A stretch of 49,507 nt of DNA from DTU013 sp964512095 (GTDB lineage: Bacteria; Bacillota; Clostridia; Acetivibrionales; DTU013): NCBI GenBank assembly GCA_964512095.1, contig CAZEIH010000023.1:1-49507 (forward strand), in the 5' to 3' direction. The notes below the pieces were generated by a model. That model was not told where the DNA came from, searched no databases, and was given only the letters and a program-made list of their open reading frames with translations. Of the stretch, positions 24,309 through 33,181 are shown piece after piece. Made by a program: the position numbers and the translations under genes. Position 1 is the first letter of the stretch; each line of letters begins with the position of its first letter.

Positions 24309-27300
24309 TTATGTTTCTTCCTTTTCCTTTGTATCAAATACGCTAAGGTCTACAACTTCAATGTGTGAACCACTGTTTTCCAACTCTATACAGTCCAAAA
24401 TGGCTCTTGCCGTATCAAGTGAGGTCAGGCATGGTATAGACATTTCAACTGCCTTACGCCTTATCTTGAAGCCATCACGTTTAGGCTGACGGCCCTTTGT
24501 AGGTGTATTTACCACAAGATTTATTTTACCTGAGGATATTAAATCTAATATGTTTGGTGAGCCCTCATCAATTTTTTTAACAGCATTTGTAGCTATACCG
24601 TGCATATTCAGTATATTGGCAGTCCTTCCTGTAGCCCAAAGGGTAAACCCAAGCTTTTCAAACTGCTCTGCAATATTAAGAAGCTCGGTTTTATCGGAAT
24701 CCCTCACCGTCATAAGTATGCCTCCCCCTTTTGTAGGAAGCTTCATTCCGGTTCCCACTATTCCCTTGTATAGAGCCTCATGGAAGGTCTTGCCTATCCC
24801 CAGCACCTCACCTGTGGATTTCATTTCAGGCCCCAGACTTGTATCTACATCAGTAAGCTTTTCGAAGGAGAAAACAGGAACCTTTATGGCAAAATACTCT
24901 GTGGATTTATAGAGACCTGTACCATACTTGAAATCACTGAGCTTCATTCCTGCGATTATCTTTGTAGCAACATTAACCATAGGGATTCCCGTTACCTTGC
25001 TTATATAGGGAACTGTACGGCTGGATCTGGGATTTACCTCTATAACGTACAATTCGTCGTTATACAAAACATACTGAATATTTACCAATCCAAGTACATT
25101 TAACGCTTTTGCTAACCTTTCAGTGTAATCAATTATTTGTTGAACAGTCTTGGGGTTAATAGAAATTGTCGGATACACCGATATACTGTCTCCGGAGTGG
25201 ACTCCTGCCCGCTCAAGATGCTCCATAATACCGGGGATCAGGATATTTTCGCCATCACATATAGCGTCTACCTCTATCTCCTTACCCATCATATATTTAT
25301 CTATCAATATGGGATGCTCCTGCTTGACACGGTTTATTATTTCCATAAACTCTATTACATCTTTGTCAGAGTATGCAATTTCCATGCCCTGGCCGCCTAG
25401 TACATACGACGGACGCACTAATACAGGATATATAAGCTCATTTGCAGCTTCCAACGCCTGTTCCAGTGTGTGCACTGTTTTTCCCTTTGGACGGGGAATG
25501 CCGGTTTCCTCAAGGATGCTGTCAAACTTCTCTCTGTCTTCAGCTGCATCCACATCCTTTGCCTGTGTGCCCAAAATCCTCACACCTGCTTCACTAAGCT
25601 GATTGACAAGCTTTATTGCAGTCTGGCCACCGAACTGAACTATAACTCCCTCAGGCTTCTCACATTCAATAATGTTTTCTACATCTTCATAGGTGAGAGG
25701 TTCAAAATAGAGCCTATCAGCAGTATCGAAATCAGTGCTTACTGTTTCTGGATTGTTATTTGCAATTATCGTTTCATAGCCCTGTTCCCTTAATGCCCAT
25801 ACAGAGTGGACCGAACAATAGTCAAATTCAACACCCTGGCCAATCCTAATAGGTCCTGAGCCTATTACTAATACCTTTTTTCTGTCCGTTACACTAACCT
25901 CATTATTTTGATCGTATGTGGAATAATAATATGGTGATACAGCTTCAAATTGGGCTGCACAAGTATCCACGGTCTTAAATACCGCATTTATTCCATTCTC
26001 TCTTCTAATGCTTTTGATGTGTTTTCTATCACTTCCAATATATCCTGCAATTACTACATCGGTAAAACCCATTATTTTGGCTTCCTTCAGTAGTTCAAGA
26101 CTCATCGTGTCCTTTGTTTCCTTTTTAAGTGCTTCTTCCATTTTTACTATATTTAATATTTTGTTTAGGAAGAACTTGTCAATTTTTGTTATTTTGTTAA
26201 TCTGCTTAACAGTTATACCTCTTCTAAGTGCTTCAGCTATTACAAACAGCCTTTCGTCATCAATATTGTTAAGCTTTTCTTCAATTTCCACGACATCCAT
26301 TTTCCTGTATATGTCCTGCTCCAATGTATACCTGCCTAGTTCAAGGGACCTTATAGCCTTCATTATAGCCCCTTCTATAGAGCCACTGATGGACATAACC
26401 TCCCCTGTAGCCTTCATCTGTGTGCCAAGTGTTCTTTTTGCTTTGACAAACTTATCAAAAGGCCATTTGGGTATTTTTAAAACTACATAGTCAATTACAG
26501 GCTCAAAACATGCAAAGGTCTCTCCTGTGATGGCATTTCTTATCTCGTCCAAAGAATATCCTATAGCAATTTTTGTTGATACCCTAGCTATGGGATACCC
26601 GGTGGCCTTTGATGCAAGTGCCGAAGAACGGCTTACACGCGGATTTACTTCTATTACTGCGTATTCATAGCTTGTGGGATGCAGTGCAAATTGAACATTA
26701 CAACCCCCTTCAATTTTAAGGGCTGTGATTATATTAAGAGCAGCTTTACGTAGCATCTGAAATTCCTTATCCGTTAGTGTCTGACAAGGAGCCGTTACGA
26801 TGCTGTCTCCCGTATGTACTCCTACTGGATCGATATTTTCCATGCTACAAATAGTAACAGCATTTCCCTTTCTATCCCGCATAACTTCAAACTCTATCTC
26901 TTTCCAACCAGATATATTCTTTTCTATAAGCACCTGGCAGACCCTGCTCAGTCGCAATCCGTTTGTAGCTATTTCCCTCAGCTCGGATATGTCATAAGCA
27001 ATACCTCCTCCTGAGCCTCCAAGAGTATAAGCAGGCCTGACTATAACCGGATAGCCGATTTCCTGCGTAAAGTCCAGTGCCTCATCAACTGTTGATACAA
27101 CCTTACTTGCAATACATGGTTCTTCTATACTTTCCATAGTATCCTTAAAGGCCTGTCTGTCTTCAGCCATTTTTATTGCTTCAGTTGCAGTCCCCAGGAG
27201 CTTTACCCCCTGCTCCTCCAAAAAGCCTGATTCAGCTAACTCCATGGCAAGATTAAGACCTGTCTGTCCTCCCAGTGTAGGAAGCATGCTATCCGGACTC

Positions 27301-27542
27301 TCTTTAATAATGATCTTTTTAAGTGTTTCTGCATTTAGAGGCTCAATATAAACCTTGTGAGCTATGGTTGTATCAGTCATTATTGTTGCAGGATTACTAT
27401 TGACCAGAATAACCTCTATGCCCTCTTCCTTTAAAGCCTGACAAGCCTGCGTTCCTGCATAGTCGAATTCCGCCGCCTGACCGATTACTATAGGACCTGA
27501 GCCTATCACTATTACCTTGTTGACATCATTACGTCTTGGCAT
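24309..27542 (-). CDS. carB: carbamoyl-phosphate synthase large subunit
   Basis: CarB makes carbamoyl phosphate from bicarbonate, ammonia and two ATP. Two homologous ATP-grasp halves are visible: VIVIGSGPIVIGQAAEFDYAG at the N-terminus and VLVIGSGPIRIGQGVEFDYC near residue 560. Each is followed by Gly-rich ATP loops (PVIVRPAYTLGGSGGG; PVLVRPSYVLGGQGME). A C-terminal MGS-like regulatory domain (FTLWATGRTANILNMHG) follows. Length (1077 aa) is full. The glutaminase partner CarA, usually directly upstream, is not encoded here: pyrF precedes carB by 64 bp. Confidence 0.97.
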   Translation of the reverse strand: MPRRNDVNKVIVIGSGPIVIGQAAEFDYAGTQACQALKEEGIEVILVNSNPATIMTDTTIAHKVYIEPLNAETLKKIIIKESPDSMLPTLGGQTGLNLAMELAESGFLEEQGVKLLGTATEAIKMAEDRQAFKDTMESIEEPCIASKVVSTVDEALDFTQEIGYPVIVRPAYTLGGSGGGIAYDISELREIATNGLRLSRVCQVLIEKNISGWKEIEFEVMRDRKGNAVTICSMENIDPVGVHTGDSIVTAPCQTLTDKEFQMLRKAALNIITALKIEGGCNVQFALHPTSYEYAVIEVNPRVSRSSALASKATGYPIARVSTKIAIGYSLDEIRNAITGETFACFEPVIDYVVLKIPKWPFDKFVKAKRTLGTQMKATGEVMSISGSIEGAIMKAIRSLELGRYTLEQDIYRKMDVVEIEEKLNNIDDERLFVIAEALRRGITVKQINKITKIDKFFLNKILNIVKMEEALKKETKDTMSLELLKEAKIMGFTDVVIAGYIGSDRKHIKSIRRENGINAVFKTVDTCAAQFEAVSPYYYSTYDQNNEVSVTDRKKVLVIGSGPIRIGQGVEFDYCSVHSVWALREQGYETIIANNNPETVSTDFDTADRLYFEPLTYEDVENIIECEKPEGVIVQFGGQTAIKLVNQLSEAGVRILGTQAKDVDAAEDREKFDSILEETGIPRPKGKTVHTLEQALEAANELIYPVLVRPSYVLGGQGMEIAYSDKDVIEFMEIINRVKQEHPILIDKYMMGKEIEVDAICDGENILIPGIMEHLERAGVHSGDSISVYPTISINPKTVQQIIDYTERLAKALNVLGLVNIQYVLYNDELYVIEVNPRSSRTVPYISKVTGIPMVNVATKIIAGMKLSDFKYGTGLYKSTEYFAIKVPVFSFEKLTDVDTSLGPEMKSTGEVLGIGKTFHEALYKGIVGTGMKLPTKGGGILMTVRDSDKTELLNIAEQFEKLGFTLWATGRTANILNMHGIATNAVKKIDEGSPNILDLISSGKINLVVNTPTKGRQPKRDGFKIRRKAVEMSIPCLTSLDTARAILDCIELENSGSHIEVVDLSVFDTKEKEET

Positions 27543-27606
27543 GCTAATCCCCTTTCAATTCTCCTCCTAATGCTCCGTTTTACATCAACTACTTGTTCCC
27601 TTAGAA

Positions 27607-28542
27607 TTACTGATTCAAGGCCTCGCGAATCTCATTTCTCATTCTTATTGCCTCAGCTCTGGCAGCCTTATCAAAATCCTCTTCAATGTATTTCCCTTGC
27701 CACCTTTCGGCTTTCCATGCGCACATTATGCTTCTTGAGGCGTTTATTATTGCTCCCAGACCATCGTCATTAAATGAACAGACTACATCCCTGGCAGTAC
27801 CACCCTGGGCTCCATAACCTGGCACTAGGATATATGCCCTTTTCATTATGTTTCTAAGTACAGCGGCCTGTTTGGGCCAGGTTGCTCCAACAACGGCTCC
27901 CACGCTACTGTAACCATTATCTCCAACAACTTCACGCCCCCAGTCGTTAACCAGCTGGGCTACCTTTTCAAAAATATGCTTTCCATCCTCAGTTACCAAG
28001 TCCTGAAGCTGTCCTGAGGATTTATTTGAAGTTTTCACCAGCACAAATATTCCTTTTTTTGATTCTTTGCAATCATTTACAAAAGGATTAATGCCATCAA
28101 ATCCAAGATATGGATTTACTGTTAATGCATCTACATCAAAGGCTCTATGCCCTGTACCCTCTATTGCAGCTTTGCCTAGGTATGCAGCTGAATAGGCTTG
28201 GGCTGTAGAACCTATATCGTTTCTCTTTCCGTCTGCAATAACAATCAGTCCTTTTGATTTTGCATAGCGGCAGGTCTCATCAAAGGCTCTAATTCCATCA
28301 ATACCATACATTTCGTAATATGCCAGTTGGGGCTTTACTGCAGGCACTATATCACATAAGGCATCAATCAATCTCTTATTGAACACAATAATTGCTTCTG
28401 CTGCACCTTTAAAATTGCTACCATAAGCTTTAAATGTCTGATTTTTAATGCTCTCGGGTATGTAATCAAGCAATGGATCAAGGCCTGCAACAGTGGGATT
28501 GTCATATTTTCTTATCGCAGATATTAATCTGTCAACGAACAT
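27607..28542 (-). CDS. pyrF: orotidine 5'-phosphate decarboxylase (type 2)
   Basis: PyrF converts OMP to UMP. The catalytic Lys/Asp array reads VIADGKRNDIGSTAQAY, close to the DxKxxD signature of the longer type 2 family. PVGLDP-like TVAGLDPLLDYIP opens the protein, and LVPGYGAQGGTARDV forms the phosphate-binding loop. Length (311 aa) fits type 2 rather than the roughly 230-aa type 1. AAGGAG lies about 6 nt before the ATG, and it is 11 nt downstream of pyrC. Confidence 0.95.
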   Translation of the reverse strand: MFVDRLISAIRKYDNPTVAGLDPLLDYIPESIKNQTFKAYGSNFKGAAEAIIVFNKRLIDALCDIVPAVKPQLAYYEMYGIDGIRAFDETCRYAKSKGLIVIADGKRNDIGSTAQAYSAAYLGKAAIEGTGHRAFDVDALTVNPYLGFDGINPFVNDCKESKKGIFVLVKTSNKSSGQLQDLVTEDGKHIFEKVAQLVNDWGREVVGDNGYSSVGAVVGATWPKQAAVLRNIMKRAYILVPGYGAQGGTARDVVCSFNDDGLGAIINASRSIMCAWKAERWQGKYIEEDFDKAARAEAIRMRNEIREALNQ

Positions 28543-28553
28543 TTTTTTCTCCT

Positions 28554-29840
28554 TTATAGTAAAGTATTCTCGTATACAATTGTTTTGCCGCCAACAATAG
28601 TACTCCAGACAGAACCTGATAGCTTCATTCCTCCAAAAGGTGAATTCTTCGACTTTGAAGAAAAGCCTTGAGCTTCAACTACAAATTCTTCATTCACATC
28701 TACTATGGTAATATCAGCTGAGCCCCCCACCTCCAGTGTTCCTTTACTTATGCAAAGTAATTTTGATGGGTTAAGGCACATTTTTTCTACAAGCTTGTTA
28801 ATTGTGATTGCTCCAGTCTTTACAAGGTAGGTGATGGCCAGTGGTAATGCTGTCTCAAACCCAACCATACCATTTAGAGCAAGACTGAACTCCACATTTT
28901 TTTCGTCACTGTGATGTGGCGCATGGTCTGTAGCAATAATATCTATAGTGTCATCAGCAATACCTTCTATTATTGCCTTCACATCGTCTGCAGTCCTTAG
29001 CGGCGGATTGACCTTGGCATTGGTATCATATCCAAGGCAGGCTTCTTCAGTAAGGGAGAAATAATGGGGGCAGGTCTCACATGTAACCTTGGCTCCACGT
29101 TTTTTTGCATTTCTAATCAATTCAACTGAGCGGGCAGTACTTACATGGGCAATGTGAACCGGTATTTTTAGATATTCTGCCAAAATCAGATCTCTTGCAA
29201 CCATTGCCTCCTCAGCTGCCGCAGGTATACCCTTTAGTCCCAATATCGTAGAAGTATATCCCTCATTCATCACGCCATCCTCTGCAAGCTCCAGGTCCTC
29301 ACAGTGAGATATTACGGCTATATCGAAAATTGAAGCATATTGCATAGCTTTTTTCATTAATGAGGAGTTTTTAACAGGCTTACCATCATCCGATATCGCA
29401 ACTGCACCGGCAAATTTCATCTCACCGATTTCAGCCAGTTCTTCCCCATTTTGTCCCTTTGAGATAGCACCGATGGGAAACACATTTACATAGCCCTCTT
29501 TTTTAGCCTTATCTATTATATATTTAATAACTGGTTCGCTATCTATAACCGGGTTTGTGTTGGGCATACATGCAATAGAAGTAAATCCCCCCTTTGCAGC
29601 GCTTTTTGTGCCACTTTCAATATCCTCCTTATACTCAAACCCAGGATCTCTCAAATGGCAATGGGCATCTACAAGCCCCGGTAATACGTATCTTCCGTCA
29701 GCATCAATTATCTCACAGCCTTCAGCAACTATATCCTTGGATATCTCGCTTATTATTCCATCCATTACAAGTAGGTCGAATATGCCATCCATTTCGGTTT
29801 TTACGTCAATTATATGTCCGTTTTTAATTAGTAGCTTCAC
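28554..29840 (-). CDS. pyrC: dihydroorotase
   Basis: This zinc amidohydrolase cyclises carbamoyl aspartate to dihydroorotate. The metal motif is DAHCHLRDPGFEYKED (HxH), with the substrate-binding CMPNTNPV. Later metal ligands lie in VISHCEDLEL and VHIAHVSTARS, and the catalytic Asp is in IIATDHAPHH. Length (428 aa) is typical of the class I enzyme that is active alone. It starts at GTG 29840 with AGGAGGGG upstream and overlaps the 3' end of pyrB by 17 bp. Confidence 0.97.
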   Translation of the reverse strand: MKLLIKNGHIIDVKTEMDGIFDLLVMDGIISEISKDIVAEGCEIIDADGRYVLPGLVDAHCHLRDPGFEYKEDIESGTKSAAKGGFTSIACMPNTNPVIDSEPVIKYIIDKAKKEGYVNVFPIGAISKGQNGEELAEIGEMKFAGAVAISDDGKPVKNSSLMKKAMQYASIFDIAVISHCEDLELAEDGVMNEGYTSTILGLKGIPAAAEEAMVARDLILAEYLKIPVHIAHVSTARSVELIRNAKKRGAKVTCETCPHYFSLTEEACLGYDTNAKVNPPLRTADDVKAIIEGIADDTIDIIATDHAPHHSDEKNVEFSLALNGMVGFETALPLAITYLVKTGAITINKLVEKMCLNPSKLLCISKGTLEVGGSADITIVDVNEEFVVEAQGFSSKSKNSPFGGMKLSGSVWSTIVGGKTIVYENTLL

Positions 29841-30762
29841 TTATTCCCCTCCTGGTCAATAAATATAGAAGAGCCATTCTCACGGCAACACCGTTTGTAA
29901 CCTGTTCATTTATAACTGAGCTCTCGCTGTCCACTACTGAGCTTGTTAGCTCAACTCCACGGTTTACAGGTCCTGGATGCATGATCAACGCATCCTTTTT
30001 AGCCAATTGAAGTCTGTTGTCATCAAGTCCGAAGAATCTAGCATATTCTCTTACTGAGGGAAAGAGTGCTTTTTTCTGTCTTTCCATCTGTAACCTTAGA
30101 GAAATCACTACGTCAGCATCGATAAGTGCCTCATGTATCGTGCTGAACACCTTTGCTCCTGTCCTTTCAATATCCGGCGGAAGAAGCGTTGCAGGACCGG
30201 CAAGAGAAACCTCTGCCCCCATTTTTGTTAAGCCCCATATATTACTTCTGGCAACCCTGCTATGGTATATATCACCTAATATTGCAACCTTCAGCCCTTT
30301 TATCTCGCCCTTCTTCTCCCTAATAGTTAGCATATCCAGCAGGGCTTGGGTCGGATGCTCATTCATTCCATCCCCTGCATTTATTACAGATGCATTAACA
30401 TTCTTAGCAAGTAAATGAGGCGCTCCAGACTGGGGGTGACGTATGATTATAACATCAGTTCCCATCATGTCTATTGTTCTTCCAGTGTCTATGAGGGATT
30501 CACCCTTGGCTACACTGCTGACTGTTGAAGAAATATTCGCAGAGCTTGAGCTCATATACTTTGAGGCAAGCTCGAAGGAAAGCCTTGTTCTTGTGCTGTT
30601 TTCATAAAACAGTGTAACTACCGACTTTCCCTGAAGATGTGGCGTTCTTTTGTTATTTGACGTGATAATGTACTTCATTGTTTTTGCAGTGTCCAGAATG
30701 TATTCGATCTCTTCAGCTGTAAGATCCTTCAGGCCCAGTAGATCCTTTGATCTAAGATTCAT
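29824..30762 (-). CDS. pyrB: aspartate carbamoyltransferase catalytic subunit
   Basis: PyrB joins carbamoyl phosphate to aspartate. The carbamoyl-phosphate loop YENSTRTRLSFE, HPTQALLDM, and the aspartate-side MHPGPVNRGVEL are present. The frame is open to 30831, but ATG 30762 has AAAGGCGG 8 nt upstream and gives the normal N-terminus (MNLRSKDLLGLKDL), 312 aa. No pyrI regulatory subunit follows. A strong intrinsic terminator lies between pyrR and this gene (see 30840-30860), so expression depends on read-through or on an unseen promoter. Confidence 0.97.
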   Translation of the reverse strand: MNLRSKDLLGLKDLTAEEIEYILDTAKTMKYIITSNNKRTPHLQGKSVVTLFYENSTRTRLSFELASKYMSSSSANISSTVSSVAKGESLIDTGRTIDMMGTDVIIIRHPQSGAPHLLAKNVNASVINAGDGMNEHPTQALLDMLTIREKKGEIKGLKVAILGDIYHSRVARSNIWGLTKMGAEVSLAGPATLLPPDIERTGAKVFSTIHEALIDADVVISLRLQMERQKKALFPSVREYARFFGLDDNRLQLAKKDALIMHPGPVNRGVELTSSVVDSESSVINEQVTNGVAVRMALLYLLTRRGISEATN

Positions 30763-30839
30763 GCTTAATACCGCCTTTACAGAATTTGATACAATTATTT
30801 TGGAACAACCTCTGGTGGTATATAAATACATTAAAAAAA

Positions 30840-30860
30840 AAGTAAGGAAAATTCCTTACT
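30840..30860 (-). terminator. intrinsic terminator between pyrR and pyrB
   Basis: On the minus strand AGTAAGGA pairs with TCCTTACT across a short AT loop and runs into nine T residues. It begins at the pyrR stop codon. No PyrR-binding motif fits in the space before it. Limits are approximate by a few bases. Confidence 0.75.
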
Positions 30861-31414
30861 CAGTGCTTCACTCCAAATTCCATATCACTTAATGTAACAA
30901 TATCCACCTTATCGATGTCAAACAGCTTTACGTTTACCATCTCTAATTTGGATGTAGGAACATTTTTGCCTACATAGTCTGCCCTAATCGGTAGCTCTCT
31001 ATGGCCTCTGTCTATAAGAATGGCAAGCTGTATCATTTTAGGCCTGCCAATATCCATTACCGCATCAATGGCTGAACGCGCTGTTCTGCCGGTATATATA
31101 ACATCATCTACTAAAATTACTTTTTTGTCAGTTACAGAAAAGTCTATTTCAGTTCCGTTCACTACCGGATGCTCAGAAAGCATACTGAGGTCGTCTCTGT
31201 AAAAGGTGATGTCTAGTATACCTACCGGCACATCTGTCCCCTCTACATCACGTATCTTGGCTGCTATCATTTTTGCCAGGGGCACTCCCCGCCTTTGTAT
31301 ACCAATTAATTGAACATCCTCCACACCCTTATTCTTTTCAATAATCTCATGAGCGATTCTGGTCACTGCTCTCATAATTCCGTTTTCATCCATAATTTCA
31401 GCCTTGTCGACCAT
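30860..31414 (-). CDS. pyrR: PyrR attenuation regulator / uracil phosphoribosyltransferase
   Basis: PyrR binds pyr leader RNA with UMP and promotes termination; it can also have uracil phosphoribosyltransferase activity. The PRPP motif VILVDDVIYTGRTARSA is intact, with both acidic residues. The 184-aa length is standard. An attenuator with a PyrR-type binding loop lies just upstream (31444-31535). AGGAGG stands about 6 nt before the ATG. As first gene of the operon it senses the end product of the genes behind it. Confidence 0.97.
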   Translation of the reverse strand: MVDKAEIMDENGIMRAVTRIAHEIIEKNKGVEDVQLIGIQRRGVPLAKMIAAKIRDVEGTDVPVGILDITFYRDDLSMLSEHPVVNGTEIDFSVTDKKVILVDDVIYTGRTARSAIDAVMDIGRPKMIQLAILIDRGHRELPIRADYVGKNVPTSKLEMVNVKLFDIDKVDIVTLSDMEFGVKH

Positions 31415-31443
31415 ATGTGGGCCTCCTGTCTTTACACTAAACT

Positions 31444-31471
31444 AAAAAACTTCCTGCCGACAGCAGGAAGT
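31444..31471 (-). terminator. pyr leader attenuator terminator
   Basis: Minus-strand ACTTCCTGC pairs with GCAGGAAGT and is followed by six T residues. It lies between the PyrR-binding loop and the pyrR ribosome site, the place expected of an attenuator. Confidence 0.88.
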
Positions 31472-31521
31472 ATGATAATCATAGGTAGTTACCTCTAATA
31501 TCATTTATGAAATACCCTTCC

Positions 31522-31535
31522 AGTCTCTCGGGACT
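31522..31535 (-). promoter_or_regulatory. PyrR-binding anti-antiterminator loop
   Basis: Minus-strand AGTCCCGAGAGACT closely follows the known PyrR-binding consensus (ARUCCnGnGAGGYU). It is placed in the leader RNA about 50 nt ahead of the terminator. Confidence 0.8.
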
Positions 31536-31565
31536 AATTAAAAGGCTACTCTTAAATTTTAATTT

Positions 31566-31594
31566 ATATTACCATACCTGTTATTGCTTGTCCA
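31566..31594 (-). promoter_or_regulatory. pyr operon promoter
   Basis: Minus-strand TGGACA (31589-31594), a 17-bp spacer and TAATAT (31566-31571). It starts a leader of about 145 nt containing the attenuator. Confidence 0.55.
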
Positions 31595-31634
31595 TATGTT
31601 TTTTAAACAAACTTATATAAATCATTCACTTCTC

Positions 31635-32561
31635 TCATAACCTAGCAATGCCTCTCAAACTATGCACCAAGGTAGTGAATTCCTCAGGAGGCTCAGCTGT
31701 ATACTGGACAAACTCCCCAGTGCCAGGGTGCATAAAGCCAAGTGTATTCGCATGCAGTGCCTGGCCCTCTAATTCGTATACTTGCTTTTTTCTTCCATAT
31801 ACACAGTCACCTACCAAGGGATGGCCAATATATGACATATGCACTCTAATTTGATGAGTTCTGCCAGTTTCAAGTCTCAGTTCCAGCAGTGTGGTTTTTT
31901 CAAAGCGCTCCAACACCTTAAAATGTGTTACTGCCTTTCTTCCGTTCCTAGTATTAACAGCCATTTTTTTTCTGTCAACTGGATGCCTTCCTATAGGAGC
32001 ATCCACAGTACCTCGTTCTTCAGTGATAATTCCTTCTGCAACGGCTATGTATATACGGTTTACTTCATGCTCCTTCAGCATTTCAGATAGCAGGGTGTGG
32101 GCTCTATTGTTTTTGGCTACAACCAAAACACCTGATGTATCCTTATCAATCCTGTGGACAATACCAGGTCTGATAACACCGTTAATATCGGACAAAGCTC
32201 CACTGCAATGACTCAATAGAGCATTGACAAGAGTACCGGTGTAATTGCCCGCAGCTGGATGTACCACCATTCCCCGAGGCTTATTTATAACAATGATATC
32301 ATCGTCCTCGTGGATTATATCCAAATCAATTTCTTCAGCCTTAACCTCCAGAAGCTTAGGCTCTGGAACATTAACCCGAATCTCGTCACCTGCTTTTAAT
32401 CTATAACTTGATTTGACCTTTCTTCCATTAACTGTGACCTTCTCATCAGCGATGAGCTTTTCCACATATGATCTGGAAAACTCTATTAAAGTCGCTGTAA
32501 GCCAAACATCAAGGCGTTTATCTGAGTCCTCAGGGCTAATGTTAAACAAATTATTCCTCAT
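31635..32561 (-). CDS. RluA/RluD-family 23S rRNA pseudouridine synthase
   Basis: The enzyme isomerises uridine to pseudouridine in large-subunit rRNA. It has an N-terminal S4 RNA-binding domain (KRLDVWLTATL ... YRLKAGDEIRV). The RluA-type catalytic motif GIVHRIDKDTSGVLVVAKN carries the catalytic Asp. The conserved LETGRTHQIRVHM and HPLVGDCVYG follow. The longest frame reaches 32648, but ATG 32561 gives the usual start. It overlaps the 3' end of lspA by 11 nt, the same lspA-rluD-type linkage as lspA-ylyB in Bacillus. The exact target uridines cannot be read from sequence. Confidence 0.93.
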   Translation of the reverse strand: MRNNLFNISPEDSDKRLDVWLTATLIEFSRSYVEKLIADEKVTVNGRKVKSSYRLKAGDEIRVNVPEPKLLEVKAEEIDLDIIHEDDDIIVINKPRGMVVHPAAGNYTGTLVNALLSHCSGALSDINGVIRPGIVHRIDKDTSGVLVVAKNNRAHTLLSEMLKEHEVNRIYIAVAEGIITEERGTVDAPIGRHPVDRKKMAVNTRNGRKAVTHFKVLERFEKTTLLELRLETGRTHQIRVHMSYIGHPLVGDCVYGRKKQVYELEGQALHANTLGFMHPGTGEFVQYTAEPPEEFTTLVHSLRGIARL

Positions 32562-33054
32562 TCTTTTTATCCTGCTTTTCTGTTTGTGGCTCCTTTTGTG
32601 GCTCCTTATATATAAAGAGCACATATATGGCAAGCAATATGGTTCCACAGGTAACAGCTATATCAGCAACATTGAATATAGGAAACGGGTAAGAGCCTAT
32701 AAAAAATAACAAGAAATCCGTCACCTGTCCCTCAACCAGCCTGTCAATATAGTTTCCCAATGCTCCCCCTAATATCAGTGCAAGGGCAAACCTCATAAAC
32801 TTGTTATCATTCTTTATTATATAGTACAGCAAAAATAGTGAAACTAACGGCACCAATATGATAAACAACAGGCTACTATTCTGAAAAATGCCCCAGGCAC
32901 CTCCCTTATTCTTGTGTAGGGTTAGATAGAAGAAATTATCAATGACTGGTATCATTTCAGAAAGGTCAATATTTTTAACCACGACATATTTTGTTAATTG
33001 ATCAATGACTACAACTAAAACAGTAATTACAATCCAAAACATATTTGCCCTCAT
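32551..33054 (-). CDS. lspA: lipoprotein signal peptidase II
   Basis: LspA cleaves the signal peptide of diacylglyceryl-modified prolipoproteins in the membrane. Four hydrophobic segments are visible. The conserved VIDQLTKYVVV, the catalytic Asp in GNYIDRL and the catalytic Asp in FNVADIAV are all present. It has a charged C-terminal tail (QKEPQTEKQDKKNEE). ATG 33042 has a better GAGGG site (5 nt) than ATG 33054, so the start is uncertain by four codons. Two predicted client lipoproteins (nagZ-like and the oligopeptide-binding protein) are encoded in the window. Confidence 0.95.
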   Translation of the reverse strand: MRANMFWIVITVLVVVIDQLTKYVVVKNIDLSEMIPVIDNFFYLTLHKNKGGAWGIFQNSSLLFIILVPLVSLFLLYYIIKNDNKFMRFALALILGGALGNYIDRLVEGQVTDFLLFFIGSYPFPIFNVADIAVTCGTILLAIYVLFIYKEPQKEPQTEKQDKKNEE

Positions 33055-33181
33055 TCTCTTATAGTTTTATATGATTATACAATTATCTTCTAGTCCTGTA
33101 AACACAATCGTAATAATCAACCCTGCCGCGCATCGCACAAACCGCTAGTACCACTAAAATCACCAACGCCGTTCATTGCGT

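Noticed and set aside
26008..26490. 160-aa plus-strand open frame opposite carB
   Set aside because: Ser/Leu-rich shadow of a highly conserved coding region.
33055..33181. Hidden gene or RNA in the lspA/oligopeptide-binding gap
   Set aside because: The 127 bp show no open frame with a ribosome site, no clear hairpin and no promoter.
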